Notes: generated by a model from the letters alone, not told the origin. Shown: positions 8,367-18,165, numbered from the stretch's first letter. The stretch is 64,000 nucleotides of DNA from Puniceicoccaceae bacterium (GCA_040224245.1 JBEGIR010000044.1:1-64000), one strand, 5' to 3'. A program made the numbers and translations.

Positions 8367-11300
8367 GGAAAAACTGACGCGGATCTACGATTCGATAGGT
8401 ATGAAATACTCCATCAGGGTTAACTCCAACCGGACGTAGTCCTCCTGCTTCAAAAGCGTCCCTGACGTTAAATTGAACTGTCAGCTGTATTCGATCATTC
8501 CAAATTCGATTCCGGTAAGTACACCACAAATCCACATGCCATTGTGCTTCATCAAATACGGGTTGATTTGCATCCAGCTCGCGCACGACTCCGTCTGTGC
8601 CAGCTGCGCCCGCCATATAGCCAATGACTGATTTGTCCTCCCATCGAATTCCACCCCCAAAACTCCAATTCCTCATCACTCCACTGGAAAATCGGTAATC
8701 ACTCAGTAAATTCCAGCGCCACTCTCGCTGACCGCTTGTCACCTTGTCTTCCAATCCTTTGGAAAGGGTCACCAGCGAATCCACATTGGTGTAAAACCAC
8801 GATTCCGGTGTTGCCGTCGCCTCACCACCGATGACTCCGATATGGCGGATTGGATCGCGTGCGGTGAGATTGGGGTAAGTCCAGAAATACTGATACCCTT
8901 CCGGAAGTGCGGGAGAGTAGGCCGCTTTCCAAACCTCGAGCCGCGCCTGCTTCCAAGCTTCATACTCTGGAAAAACATTGGAATACCGCGTTCGCTGCTG
9001 CGCCAGATTGAACTTGATTGTCCAATTGCGAGTTGGATTGTAAATCAGGTTCAACTCCAATCCGCTCGCAACAATATCTGAGGTACTGCTCGTTCGGTTC
9101 CAATACGACTGAAACCCCTCTGGAAACTTGAGAATTCCGGCAACACGTGCTTCGGCCTCTACACCTACCAGTCCTTCCATCTGCGCAACCAAATTTGCCC
9201 AATCCTGAAATGCTTCAAAATCGAAGTATCCCATGCGCCACAGTTGCGAGCTGATTCTCGTGTTCTTCTGTTCAATCTCGAACCCATTGACTCTCGCATA
9301 GAAACGACCCGCTCCAAGATCAAAGCTGACCCCAAAGTCCCTTCCGTGCCCCGTCGGCAGTGGTACGGTGCTGCCATCCAGAATATTAAAGCGAACTCCA
9401 GCTGGCTGAAAATTCTCCGATTCGTTAACGTGAACTGACAACCCCTTCCAAACCTTTGCCACAACACCCGCAGAGCGGGTATCACTCGATACCTTTTGAA
9501 AAGGGAACCATTGCTCCCCAATCTCATTGATGTCAGGCAAGCCCGTTTCAGGATTGACGGATGGAGGTAAAGTGGAGCGTGCATGATGCTCATCCCGTCG
9601 CCAGCCAAATGTCGCAACGAGACGGTCATCCCATGCGTAGTGCTGGTACACCCATGATTTTGACCGAATCTGCCGTTGCTCGATGCCGGAAACGCTGTGC
9701 AATGCATTGGTCATCTGCACACGCTCTCGAGTCCATGACCAGTTTTCGATCTTACTATGGTTCGAAGTTCCCGGAACCGGAATCGCTCTCTCAAGCCAAA
9801 AACTTTGCTCACCATTGCGAACCAATCCCGGACCCAAACTGACATTTCCTCCAGAATCCCCAAGGTAAAAGCGTCGATGCACGGCACCGCCCGGTCCTGT
9901 GGAGAGATCGCTACGATTCACCCAGCGGTTATTCGAATTCACCATCTGGCGAAACCGGTAGGTTCCCTGTTCCACATCCCGTTGCGACCAGAGCAGCATG
10001 AAATTCAATCGTCCCAATTTGGCCCATTTCGAAGAGATTTCCCCAAAATCCATGGCATAGGCCACCGCAGCCCTAAAATTGTGATTCGTTTCCCACTGGT
10101 GAAAATCATCAGGTTCACGGATTTCAATGAATGCTTTGCCGAAAAATGGATTGGTACTTCCATCAAGACGATGCGAATTCGGATCCACTTGAAGCGTAGC
10201 ACCCGTCTGCTGTGCAAGGTAGTAGGAATTGTCCGAAGAAAACGACTCTCGAAACCAGCCAAAATTCACATACAAGCCAGCCAAAATTTCCTGATCAAAT
10301 TCAACACCCCACAGGGTCGCTTCATCCTCGCCAGTGTTTCCCGAGAGCAAATTGAGATGTTCCCAGTCATAAAGATCCCGGTCCGTCACTCCAGTTGCCA
10401 CCCACAAGGGGCCGGGTTGAATATAGCCACTGACCAGCGTTCGATAAATGGAAGTTCCATCGACTTCGTCTGGCTCATGACTCAAGCGCCTCTGCGTGAA
10501 AGACTGGAACACACCCCGCTCATAGGAAAGCAGTGGCCGGTTGCTCTCACTCCAGAGAACCCCGGGCAGGGCATCATCGGAGTCATACGGACCTGAGACT
10601 TCTCCACGCCAAGTCACGGTGCGATCCACCGGATGCCAGGAAGGAGAACCCGCCTGCTTCCAAGGAGTGATCAAATCCCGTGGGGTAAACGAATTGGGTC
10701 GTCGATTCTTATTTCGATAAACTTCATAAAACCCAATCACATGAGTTCCATTTCCCGGTTGAAAATTGAGCGAGGCATAGCTTCGAGTTGTGCGGTCATG
10801 GGACGGTTTTCGCTGAAAACCCTTTTCATCCCGAACACCCGCAATCTGGAGTGCCAGGACATCCTGCCACAGCGTTCGGTTGAGATTCCAGTTCGTTCGC
10901 TGCGCCCCCCAACTCCCCCATCGCTGCTGAAATGAAGTAGAATTCACTCCCATCAGCGGAGTACTCAGTGACTGGTTAACAATGCCAGCAGCATTGCCCA
11001 GCCCAAACAGAATGGAATTCGGCCCTCGATTGATCTCAAAAGTTGCAGCGTTGTAGCTGTCGAAGGGTATGCGATCAATGCTCGGAAAGTAGTTCCTCGC
11101 GGTTTCCGCACGGTCGATGCCACGAATGCGATTTGCACTGAACGGACCCGATGCAGTCGGACCATTGCTAAAACCTGCCGCGATATCCTGAACCGCCCCA
11201 TCTTTGTCGATGGAATAGGCGGAATAGTTGAACATGCCCTCCGTATTGGCCTCGTAGAGAAACACATCATTGAGATCGACCGAGGCGGTGTCGCTCATCT

Positions 11301-11922
11301 GTTGACGCGTGATCACCGTGATGGAAGCCGCCAAATCCGACACTTTGCTGTTGAGACGACTCCCCGCTAAGGTGTACTCAGCAAAATACCCCTGATCCTG
11401 TGCCGAACTGTCCACCAGAAATGGCGACAGTTCAAAAGGTTCCTCCTGCCAGGGATCCCGATGTGAACGCTCATCATTTTCCCCCAAAACCTGCCGGATC
11501 CATTCGAACAAATTGCGAGCTGGAGGGAGGACCGGATCTTCAGACTCAGATGACTCCTGCTGTGCAGCGAGATCCTTGAGACGGACGTTAGATTCGGACA
11601 ACTTGATTGCAAAGATCCGCTTCTGATCCGTCTGCACAATGGCCAGCGGAGTATCCCTCAACATCAACTCCAAGACACGCTCAGACACGAACCAACCTAT
11701 CACTGCACGGGTTTGCACGCCGCTGACCGCAGCATCAGAATACATGAGCTGCAAATTTCCCTCCCGGGCGAATCGATTCAGTGTATCCGATGCAGGACCT
11801 TCCGGGATGTTCCAGAAGCGTGATTCCTCGGCTCGGAGCGACTGTAGTCCGAAACATGCAAGGCACAGCCACAAAAGCGGTACAAGGCGACGAAGCGAGC
11901 CTTTTGTTGGAATCGGCAGCAT
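8344..11922 (-). CDS. TonB-dependent receptor with N-terminal STN signalling domain
   Basis: 1192 aa with signal peptide (LVPLLWLCLACFGLQSLRA). It is followed by an STN domain at about residues 33-110 (FWNIPEGPASDTLNRFAREG ... VLELMLRDTPLAI), a linker with FELSPFLVDSS, then the plug (TLAGSRLNSKVSDLAASITVITRQQM; NRGPNSILFGLG) and a 22-strand barrel ending in FFLTVGLEF. The STN domain is the module by which FecA-type receptors touch a FecR anti-sigma factor across the periplasm. That fits the fecI-fecR pair 4 kb upstream on the same strand. The ligand is unknown; a siderophore or a polysaccharide fragment are both possible. An intrinsic terminator after the preceding gene suggests it has its own promoter. 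Confidence 0.9.
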   Translation of the reverse strand: MLPIPTKGSLRRLVPLLWLCLACFGLQSLRAEESRFWNIPEGPASDTLNRFAREGNLQLMYSDAAVSGVQTRAVIGWFVSERVLELMLRDTPLAIVQTDQKRIFAIKLSESNVRLKDLAAQQESSESEDPVLPPARNLFEWIRQVLGENDERSHRDPWQEEPFELSPFLVDSSAQDQGYFAEYTLAGSRLNSKVSDLAASITVITRQQMSDTASVDLNDVFLYEANTEGMFNYSAYSIDKDGAVQDIAAGFSNGPTASGPFSANRIRGIDRAETARNYFPSIDRIPFDSYNAATFEINRGPNSILFGLGNAAGIVNQSLSTPLMGVNSTSFQQRWGSWGAQRTNWNLNRTLWQDVLALQIAGVRDEKGFQRKPSHDRTTRSYASLNFQPGNGTHVIGFYEVYRNKNRRPNSFTPRDLITPWKQAGSPSWHPVDRTVTWRGEVSGPYDSDDALPGVLWSESNRPLLSYERGVFQSFTQRRLSHEPDEVDGTSIYRTLVSGYIQPGPLWVATGVTDRDLYDWEHLNLLSGNTGEDEATLWGVEFDQEILAGLYVNFGWFRESFSSDNSYYLAQQTGATLQVDPNSHRLDGSTNPFFGKAFIEIREPDDFHQWETNHNFRAAVAYAMDFGEISSKWAKLGRLNFMLLWSQRDVEQGTYRFRQMVNSNNRWVNRSDLSTGPGGAVHRRFYLGDSGGNVSLGPGLVRNGEQSFWLERAIPVPGTSNHSKIENWSWTRERVQMTNALHSVSGIEQRQIRSKSWVYQHYAWDDRLVATFGWRRDEHHARSTLPPSVNPETGLPDINEIGEQWFPFQKVSSDTRSAGVVAKVWKGLSVHVNESENFQPAGVRFNILDGSTVPLPTGHGRDFGVSFDLGAGRFYARVNGFEIEQKNTRISSQLWRMGYFDFEAFQDWANLVAQMEGLVGVEAEARVAGILKFPEGFQSYWNRTSSTSDIVASGLELNLIYNPTRNWTIKFNLAQQRTRYSNVFPEYEAWKQARLEVWKAAYSPALPEGYQYFWTYPNLTARDPIRHIGVIGGEATATPESWFYTNVDSLVTLSKGLEDKVTSGQREWRWNLLSDYRFSSGVMRNWSFGGGIRWEDKSVIGYMAGAAGTDGVVRELDANQPVFDEAQWHVDLWCTYRNRIWNDRIQLTVQFNVRDAFEAGGLRPVGVNPDGVFHTYRIVDPRQFFLTVGLEF

Positions 11923-12287
11923 GGTTCGGGGTCAACAGAGTCCATCAGAAAAATCTGGGCAAGTCGAACATGCCAATATCTCAAAAAATGCGAATACTGC
12001 TTCGATGTGGACTGTCAGATCACTTTCAAAAAACCAACTGTCTTCCGACAAACGGATCCGTCCCATGCCCATCAACCCTATACTTTCACCACTGCGACCA
12101 CTGGCAGTTCGGATTTCCGGCACCCATGCCACAGCGTCCAGCTCATCACGGAAGCCCCCGCTTTCGACATTTTGCCTCAACGCTCCACCCGGTTCCGCAA
12201 ACTGAAAAACACAATTGCCCGCTCTCTCCAGTCGAACAGAGCGGGCATCGAATATTGCGGAGTATTCCGCAATTACAGGAAACGGGA
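11923..12287. other. Intergenic region between two TonB receptors
   Basis: 365 bp without a convincing gene. Open frames of 128 aa on the minus strand and 245 aa on the plus strand cross it, but they run through the terminator hairpin or into the neighbouring receptors and resemble nothing known. It holds the terminator of the upstream receptor and should hold a promoter for the STN receptor; no clear -35/-10 pair was identified. Confidence 0.6.
12205..12246 (-). terminator. Intrinsic terminator after the first TonB receptor
   Basis: A perfect 9-bp stem GCCCGCTCT/AGAGCGGGC (12217-12225 with 12238-12246) has a 12-nt loop. On the minus strand it is followed by AATTGTGTTTTT. It lies about 40 bp past the stop of the 12288 gene and separates it transcriptionally from the STN receptor. 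Confidence 0.75.
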
Positions 12288-15200
12288 TCAGAAGGACGCT
12301 TTCACGCCGATCTTCCAAATCGTTCCGGTTTTGAGGATGCGCACAAAATTGTCGGCATCCCCGCGATAGGTATATTGGGAAGGAGTGTTTGTGAGATTTC
12401 GCGCATCCAGGAAGATGCGAATGCCGGGACGAATCATGTAGTCCAGATTCAGGTCAAGAAACAGACGCTCCTTCTGGTATTCCAACGGTTGTGCTGTTTC
12501 ACTCCACTTTCCGGTTGATTCATCAAAGGACGAAACTGCCCAGGTCAGAATATCACCGATGTAGTTGGCATTCAGGCGCGCACTGAAATGCCCGATGCTC
12601 GCGTTGAACCCACCATTTGCAGTGTATTCAGGTGCTCCCACGAAGAAGCGCTCATCCTCATAATCAAGGTAGGTGAAATTGGCAAACACACCGAAACTGC
12701 TGAGCGGTTTTGGTACATTTTGAAACTGCTTCGAGAAATCGATCTCGAGTCCGTTCAGTGAGATCGAGCGGGACGCATTGGTCTGGGTAAAGAGCGTGTA
12801 TCCCGCAAAACTGGAATCACCTCCATATCCATCCGCGCCCAGCACCTCTGATCCCCCGCTGATCTGACGATCCTTCCAAACCCGGTGGAAAGCCGAAACC
12901 GAAATCAATCCGACTGGCTCAAAAAACTTGTCCACGGTGAAAAAGTAGGTCTGTGCCTTCTCTTCCTTCAGGTTGGGATTGTTCGCATTCATTTCGCGTT
13001 CGGTTTCATTGATATTGGAGATTCCCGGAATCAGGTTGGCAATGTCTGCTCGTGTGATGGAATCATGATAGGCAAAGCGCAGCACCAGATCATCCCTGAG
13101 TTCGTAGTTTGCGTGCAGGTAACCGAGCAACACATCGGTCGTATCCCCTTTCGCCGTAACGGGACGGTTGTTTACAGCATCCCAGCCCGTTCCCTTTGGC
13201 TTTGAGCTTTCCCAACGCAAACCCGGTGCAATCTCAAACTTACCAAAATGGAACACATCGGTCACATAGGCACTGAGAATTTCTTCCTCAAAATACCAGT
13301 TGTTCCGACGACGCTGATCCCCATTACGCTCGTCATTTTCCACCCAATCCCCCGGGTGTTTGCGGTAATGGTCGTAGAGCTTCCAGGGACTCAGCGGACG
13401 AATTCCTTCGAGATTGGTGCCCGTATCAAAGTCCATTCGAAATGTGCTGTCGACAAAGTCCCCCGGATTCGGATCGTCAGCAGTTCCCACCAACCCATCT
13501 GCGCCAGTGAAACTCGCCCACAGTCCGCCATAGCGGTGAACTTCAAGATCCCGGGTGTTGTACATCACCCCATATTTGAGTTCCTGCGAAAGGTTCCAGT
13601 CAGTCCAGTCGTGCGCAAAATCCAACCGGATCGTCGACTGATTGTCCCGTGAATTGCGCTCGTGCCACTGCATTGCGTTTTCGGTAAACGCATAGTTTGC
13701 CGGGTTGCGCCAATCAGGGCCGGACAGCTGCGTGAACTGCAAGTCCGTATCCCCGTCCGAATCCCTCGTCCATGTCCACGAAATGTCTTTGATGTCTGCA
13801 CGATAGTCCGTGAAGTGACCATTCTCGAGGCTTTCGTACCAATTTCGTGCAATACCGCGATTGATGCGAAAACGGATGCTCAAATCATCGCGCTGGTAAT
13901 CGGCACCCAGCGTCAGAATCATCGTATCGCCCAGTTTTTCCATGAACTGATTCGACTCATTGGAAATCGAGCCGCTGAGAACCGTCTGCCGGGTCCGCGA
14001 ATATTCCGAAGTCAGATCGTATTCGGTGGGTCGCAGGCTCAAGGTTCGATTGTAGAAGCGAGCTTCGTAGATGCTGTAGTCCCAGCGTGCAAAAAAGCTC
14101 AACTGGTCGCTGTGTCGATAATCCACACGCGCAAAGTAGTTTTCACGAACAGTGGGTTTGGGACCATCCTGAAACCACATCCACCAATACCCCGGAACCT
14201 CGGTATCATTGTTATTGGGATTATCGTCGTAATCGTTGTGCCAAAACCAGATGTGCTTCTGAGCAGCAATTGTTGCATGGTGACTGGTACCAAGAGTTAC
14301 ACCCAGTTTTCCATCCATGAACGTGTTGAAGTATTTGAAGGAATAGTTCGCATACCACTTGCGGCTGTCCTGATCCTGCCAACCCGGTGTTTCATCAAGG
14401 TCAGTGTAGTAGGAATTTGTTGCAAACCCGAACGACAGGTCAATGACCTCCCCATCAAAATCAAACGCGCTCTGGGTGACCAGATCGACTGTGCCTGACA
14501 GCGCTGACGGCTGATCCGGCGTAGGCGTCTTGGTCAACTGCACCAGTTCCACACTGTCCATGGAGAGTTGTTCAAACTCAAACACACGACCCGTTCCAAT
14601 ATTCGAGGAGCCCGCACTGGGAACAAAAAGCCCCTCGAGCAGCACGTTTCCATACTTCGGGTTCAAACCACTGATGCGCACTGCGCGGGCATCCGCTTCC
14701 ACATAGTCCAGCGAAACACCGGGCATCAGCTTGAGAAACTCACCCGCATTTCCCTCGGAAATGTTCCCGAGCGAGTCCGCAGACACAACTTTCACCGGAT
14801 TGAGAGCCACCTTCTGCTCCATGACCGCGCGCGCCGTTCCGCCACGTGCTTCAGTGATCACCTCAAAAGCCTCGAGTTCATAGACCTCTTCGCCCTGTGC
14901 AAATGCACTGATCAGCCGAAAATTTGCATCCACACTTCCCTCGCTCGGCACTTGTACCGTGAGTTCGGCAGATTCCAATCCGGCATAGGACGCCCGCAAC
15001 GTCACGGCACCTTCGCGAAGCCCCGACACCACAAACCGCCCACCGGGTCCGGCAAGGACGGAACGTCCTGTGCCCAGAACCTCAATTCTCGCATTTCTCA
15101 AGTTATTGCCAGTATCTGCTTCTGACACGACACCACGGATATCGCCCGCGATCAGCCAGCACGGGGAAAATATCAGGAATACACCGCACAGGGCTTTGCG

Positions 15201-15290
15201 CCACCATGTGTGTGACCGAGTAGAACTCCACAAGAACAGGGGTCTTTTCATATCAATCAATTTTGGGTTCAGAAGAGGTTTCATCCGCAT
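12288..15290 (-). CDS. TonB-dependent receptor with carboxypeptidase-regulatory-like N-domain
   Basis: About 1000 aa from ATG 15290, chosen because AGGTGG lies 4 bp upstream (15295-15300); ATGs at 15284 and 15251 are alternatives. After a signal segment (ALCGVFLIFSPCWLIAG) comes a beta-sandwich of CarboxypepD_reg type (GDIRGVVSEADTGNNLRNARIEV, GGRFVVSGLREGAVTLRASYAG), a TonB-box-like stretch (YELEAFEVI), the plug (VSLDYVEADARAVRISGLNP), and a barrel ending in IWKIGVKASF with the terminal aromatic residue. It resembles the Caulobacter/Xanthomonas glycan-type receptors more than siderophore ones. It lies downstream of fecR on the same strand, with 345 bp between. Confidence 0.9.
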   Translation of the reverse strand: MRMKPLLNPKLIDMKRPLFLWSSTRSHTWWRKALCGVFLIFSPCWLIAGDIRGVVSEADTGNNLRNARIEVLGTGRSVLAGPGGRFVVSGLREGAVTLRASYAGLESAELTVQVPSEGSVDANFRLISAFAQGEEVYELEAFEVITEARGGTARAVMEQKVALNPVKVVSADSLGNISEGNAGEFLKLMPGVSLDYVEADARAVRISGLNPKYGNVLLEGLFVPSAGSSNIGTGRVFEFEQLSMDSVELVQLTKTPTPDQPSALSGTVDLVTQSAFDFDGEVIDLSFGFATNSYYTDLDETPGWQDQDSRKWYANYSFKYFNTFMDGKLGVTLGTSHHATIAAQKHIWFWHNDYDDNPNNNDTEVPGYWWMWFQDGPKPTVRENYFARVDYRHSDQLSFFARWDYSIYEARFYNRTLSLRPTEYDLTSEYSRTRQTVLSGSISNESNQFMEKLGDTMILTLGADYQRDDLSIRFRINRGIARNWYESLENGHFTDYRADIKDISWTWTRDSDGDTDLQFTQLSGPDWRNPANYAFTENAMQWHERNSRDNQSTIRLDFAHDWTDWNLSQELKYGVMYNTRDLEVHRYGGLWASFTGADGLVGTADDPNPGDFVDSTFRMDFDTGTNLEGIRPLSPWKLYDHYRKHPGDWVENDERNGDQRRRNNWYFEEEILSAYVTDVFHFGKFEIAPGLRWESSKPKGTGWDAVNNRPVTAKGDTTDVLLGYLHANYELRDDLVLRFAYHDSITRADIANLIPGISNINETEREMNANNPNLKEEKAQTYFFTVDKFFEPVGLISVSAFHRVWKDRQISGGSEVLGADGYGGDSSFAGYTLFTQTNASRSISLNGLEIDFSKQFQNVPKPLSSFGVFANFTYLDYEDERFFVGAPEYTANGGFNASIGHFSARLNANYIGDILTWAVSSFDESTGKWSETAQPLEYQKERLFLDLNLDYMIRPGIRIFLDARNLTNTPSQYTYRGDADNFVRILKTGTIWKIGVKASF

Positions 15291-15635
15291 GAATCCACCT
15301 CGCATGAGTTTCAGTTCGCATACACCTGCAGCTTGCTCGGGGCCGCATCTTCCCGCTCTCAGTGAACACCATGGGGCGAAGGATGGATCAAAAACCCGCC
15401 GTCAGATCGACTGCGATTGGGGAGATGCAACCCGTGCAGTAACACTGCAGGGTCGCACTCAACACGGACCAAGCCCTCGCACTACTCAAAAAATTTTCTG
15501 CCCACGCAAGATACCTTGTTCGGCAGACAAGGGAGCATCCAACCACACCCGTCCTTTGCAGGAGCACGATCTACGCGGGTTGGACTCGCACCTCACCCGC
15601 TGGGAAATCTTCCATTGAACACCACCCAGGATTGC
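15291..15635. other. Intergenic region between fecR-like gene and TonB receptor
   Basis: 345 bp with no gene I can support; the plus-strand frames here are shadows. A weak inverted repeat GCGGGT/ACCCGC (15575-15580 with 15595-15600, 14-nt loop) follows the fecR stop. It has no T-run, so it could attenuate rather than end transcription. A sigma-factor-dependent promoter for the receptor is expected here but was not recognised. Confidence 0.4.
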
Positions 15636-16664
15636 TCAGGACTTGGGCTGGAGCACGATGCCTGTGGCAGATTCGACCACTTCAATTTGCAGGGTCATTT
15701 CAAGCAACTCGAGGAACTCCTGCTGGTTATCCGGACTGACAGTAACCGACATGCGCAATTGACCCAATGCAGGATCAGAAATCACGATGTCCACCGCGTT
15801 GAAACGGTTAAACTCCTCAATGATTTGATACAGTGGCGCCGATACCATCTCAATGATCTGATCCTTCCAAATCATCTTTGATTGATATTCCGCAGTGGAA
15901 AAGCGATGAACCTCCGGTGCCGAACGATTCTCCCCAACACGAAAATTGACCATCTCCCCAGCCTTCAGCTCCGGCAACCAGGGTTCCGATGCTGTAGGAT
16001 CATCGTGCACACTTGCACGATCCTTCAAAGCGACACGACCTTCAGTCACATATACTTCACAAAAAGTGTCACTGGCATTCACCGAAAACACCGTTCCCAA
16101 TGCGACAACCTCCGCGTGCTGCATTCCCACCACAAACGCACGCTCCGCATCATGGGCTACTTCAAAAATCGCCTCCCCATGGCGCAAATCCAATCGACGG
16201 GATTTTGCATCATACCACACTCGCAGATCGCTTCCCTGTTTCAAATAAACCGTGGAGCCGTCACTGAGAAAGTGCTTTTTCCCACCCTCAAAATGCTGCC
16301 AATTCGCATGGTCTGTTGTCAGAATCTCCGGTTCGACACGACTCCGGTTATGCCATGCAAACATGAGCAGCACACAGGCCGCGATTGCTACAAGCGGACT
16401 CCATAGCCATTTCCCTGTCCCCAATGCCCTTCGGGACACAAACAAATCCGGATTGGGTTCTGAGCTGAGTTCAGGCTTCCAGAAGCGCATGGAATCAAGA
16501 TTGCTCCAATCCACCTGGTGTTCGAAAAAACACTTCTCGTGATTGGGGTGCTGCTTCTTCCACCTTTCGAACGCGCGTTCCTGTTCTTCCGACAAGCCCT
16601 CTTCATGCAGCAGTACCCACCGCATGGCTTCCCTGATTTGCCTCTTGCTGTATTCCTGCTTCAT
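15636..16664 (-). CDS. FecR-family anti-sigma factor / sigma regulator
   Basis: 342 aa. The N-terminal cytoplasmic domain (about 1-70) has the family pattern EAMRWVLLHEEGLSEEQERAF...W...HP. A single membrane helix follows at about residues 88-104 (LVAIAACVLLMFAW). The periplasmic FecR domain has FLSDGSTVYLKQGSDLRV, LRHGEAIFEVAHDAERAFVV and ALGTVFSVNA, then a C-terminal STN-like region (LYQIIEEFNRFNAVDIVI). It transmits occupancy of the outer-membrane receptor to the ECF sigma factor. Its start overlaps the sigma stop by 4 bp, so the pair is translationally coupled. Confidence 0.9.
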   Translation of the reverse strand: MKQEYSKRQIREAMRWVLLHEEGLSEEQERAFERWKKQHPNHEKCFFEHQVDWSNLDSMRFWKPELSSEPNPDLFVSRRALGTGKWLWSPLVAIAACVLLMFAWHNRSRVEPEILTTDHANWQHFEGGKKHFLSDGSTVYLKQGSDLRVWYDAKSRRLDLRHGEAIFEVAHDAERAFVVGMQHAEVVALGTVFSVNASDTFCEVYVTEGRVALKDRASVHDDPTASEPWLPELKAGEMVNFRVGENRSAPEVHRFSTAEYQSKMIWKDQIIEMVSAPLYQIIEEFNRFNAVDIVISDPALGQLRMSVTVSPDNQQEFLELLEMTLQIEVVESATGIVLQPKS

Positions 16665-17257
16665 CGCTTGTGCTCTCCCCGTTTCCCCTGAAGTCCTCGA
16701 TCCAACGAGGCATAAAACTCCCTACATCGTTTCATCCCGATCAGCAACTGATTCTCGACCGTTCGGTGCGATAGCTTCAACTCTGAAGCAATCTGCTTTG
16801 CGGACATTCCATAGACCTTGCGCAAGGTCACTACCCGACGACACTGTTTCGGCAGCGTTTGAATGGCACTTGTCAAAATCTCAAACTCCTCCTGTTCAAT
16901 CAGTTCCGAGCGGACATCTCTGCCCGGCATTGCCAAGCCATGTCCGTCCATCTCCTCACAGCTCATCGAATGAAACTTCACCACCTTCTCCCTGCGCAGT
17001 GCATCAATACAGAGGTTCCTCGCTGTCGCAAAAAGGTAGGCTTTGGGTGCCTTCAGACGGAATTTTCGGTGAACCTTCAGTACCTTCAAATACGATTCCT
17101 GCACGATTTCATCCCATTGCTGAAGTGACGGATAGCGGTGTTTCAACCACGCCTTCAGTGCTGGCTCGTGGGGATAAACCTCCCTCAGGAACCACTCGTT
17201 CTCAGATCGACTGAATTGGGGTAAACTCATGGGTGCGATGCAACCTTCCGTCATCAT
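16661..17257 (-). CDS. ECF sigma factor, FecI-like
   Basis: About 198 aa from ATG 17257; ATG 17254 or 17230 are also possible and no start has a clear ribosome site. Region 2 contains WDEIVQESYLKVLKVHRKF and APKAYLFATARNLCIDALRR, which bind the -10 element. Region 4 contains LPKQCRRVVTLRKVYGMSAKQIASELKLSHRTVENQL, a helix-turn-helix for the -35 element. It directs RNA polymerase to receptor genes when freed by the coupled FecR protein. The C-terminal lysine/arginine-rich tail is short. The gene is divergent from a secreted Hcp-like gene across a 326-bp gap. Confidence 0.9.
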   Translation of the reverse strand: MMTEGCIAPMSLPQFSRSENEWFLREVYPHEPALKAWLKHRYPSLQQWDEIVQESYLKVLKVHRKFRLKAPKAYLFATARNLCIDALRREKVVKFHSMSCEEMDGHGLAMPGRDVRSELIEQEEFEILTSAIQTLPKQCRRVVTLRKVYGMSAKQIASELKLSHRTVENQLLIGMKRCREFYASLDRGLQGKRGEHKR

Positions 17258-17583
17258 TCCCAATGCTCGAGTCCGACAGAATGTTCACCCTCAATACGAA
17301 GCAAAAGATCAGGTTACTCAAAACTTTTTGCACGGCTGACGGTCCGGGCGCTTTCCAATACCCTCGACCATTCAACCCATTTCCGGAAAAGCCACATCGC
17401 CACACCCGTGTAGAGGGCCGCATTTACTGAGAACATTCCCACAAGCTCTGAAATCACCCATTGACGGTTCAAAAATCCAGCCTTCTGTGCAATTGCTTTT
17501 CCTAATAGACTCTATAAATTCCACTTCAATCGAAAGCGACAATTCCAATTGTCGAATCAACTCAATATTCTAAAATTCTCCGT
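17258..17583. other. Divergent intergenic region between sigma factor and Hcp-like gene
   Basis: 326 bp with no gene. It should carry promoters in both directions. The only clear structure is the 18-bp palindrome at 17537-17554, about 30 bp before the Hcp-like start. Confidence 0.5.
17537..17554. promoter_or_regulatory. Perfect 8-bp inverted repeat upstream of the Hcp-like gene
   Basis: CGACAATT-CC-AATTGTCG is a perfect palindrome with a 2-bp centre, 29 bp before the ATG at 17584. Its short spacer fits a dimeric repressor or activator site better than a terminator. The binding protein is unknown. Confidence 0.4.
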
Positions 17584-18165
17584 ATGAACAAAAAAGCTGT
17601 TCTTCGCTTCGGCCTGCTGATCTCCCTCATCCTGACCTCACATAGTTTTGGTGAAATTCAGGTACTCATGAAACTGGATGGCATCACACTGCCCAAAACC
17701 TTCTCTTCAAAATCGGAACTCCCTGCATTCACTGATGGATACATCACCATTCAGGGCGCATCTTCCGGTTACGCTGTGAGCGGAACCGATTCCGGTGCCG
17801 GTTCAAGAACAGCGGGACGGGCAGATTTTTCTGAATTCAGTATTTTCAAACCTGCAGACGAAATCACCCCCATCCTGACACTGCACGGTGTGCAGGGTTC
17901 CGTCCTCAACAAGGTCATCGTTGTCTGGGTGGAAGTAACCGACGCACAAGCCCGCCCGGCCAAACTCATGGAATTCACGCTCGAAAATGTAAGAGTGTCC
18001 GGTGGTGCAATTTCCGGAAGTGAAGGAGATCAAAGCGGAACCGAATCGACCACCTTCGTTTGGGAAAAAATGACAATGCAATCCTTCATCAGGGATGACA
18101 AAGGTGGCGTCACCGACGGACCCAAAGTGGTGATTGATGCGACAAACAACACCGCATCCTCCTGA
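17584..18165 (+). CDS. Secreted Hcp-like (T6SS tube fold) protein
   Basis: 193 aa. A Sec signal peptide (VLRFGLLISLILTSHSFG) precedes a domain resembling the Hcp family: IQVLMKLDGI at its start, then GRADFSEFSIFKPADEITPIL, an ending LMEFTLENVRVSGG...SGSEGDQ...TFVWEKMTMQSF, and a tail like GGVTDGPKV. True type VI tube subunits have no cleaved signal. No tssB/tssC/vgrG genes are in view, so this is probably one of the exported Hcp-fold proteins seen in Planctomycetes-Verrucomicrobia relatives, with unknown role. It is divergent from the FecI-like gene. Confidence 0.65.
   Translation: MNKKAVLRFGLLISLILTSHSFGEIQVLMKLDGITLPKTFSSKSELPAFTDGYITIQGASSGYAVSGTDSGAGSRTAGRADFSEFSIFKPADEITPILTLHGVQGSVLNKVIVVWVEVTDAQARPAKLMEFTLENVRVSGGAISGSEGDQSGTESTTFVWEKMTMQSFIRDDKGGVTDGPKVVIDATNNTASS

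Noticed and set aside
11781-12518. Plus-strand frame of 245 codons and minus-strand frame of 128 codons (11932-12318) across the gap between TonB receptors
   Set aside because: They overlap the receptor ends and the terminator hairpin, with low-complexity translations and no family resemblance.
17584-18165. Type VI secretion system tube subunit
   Set aside because: It has a Sec signal peptide and there is no tssB, tssC, vgrG or clpV gene in the window; only the fold is Hcp-like.
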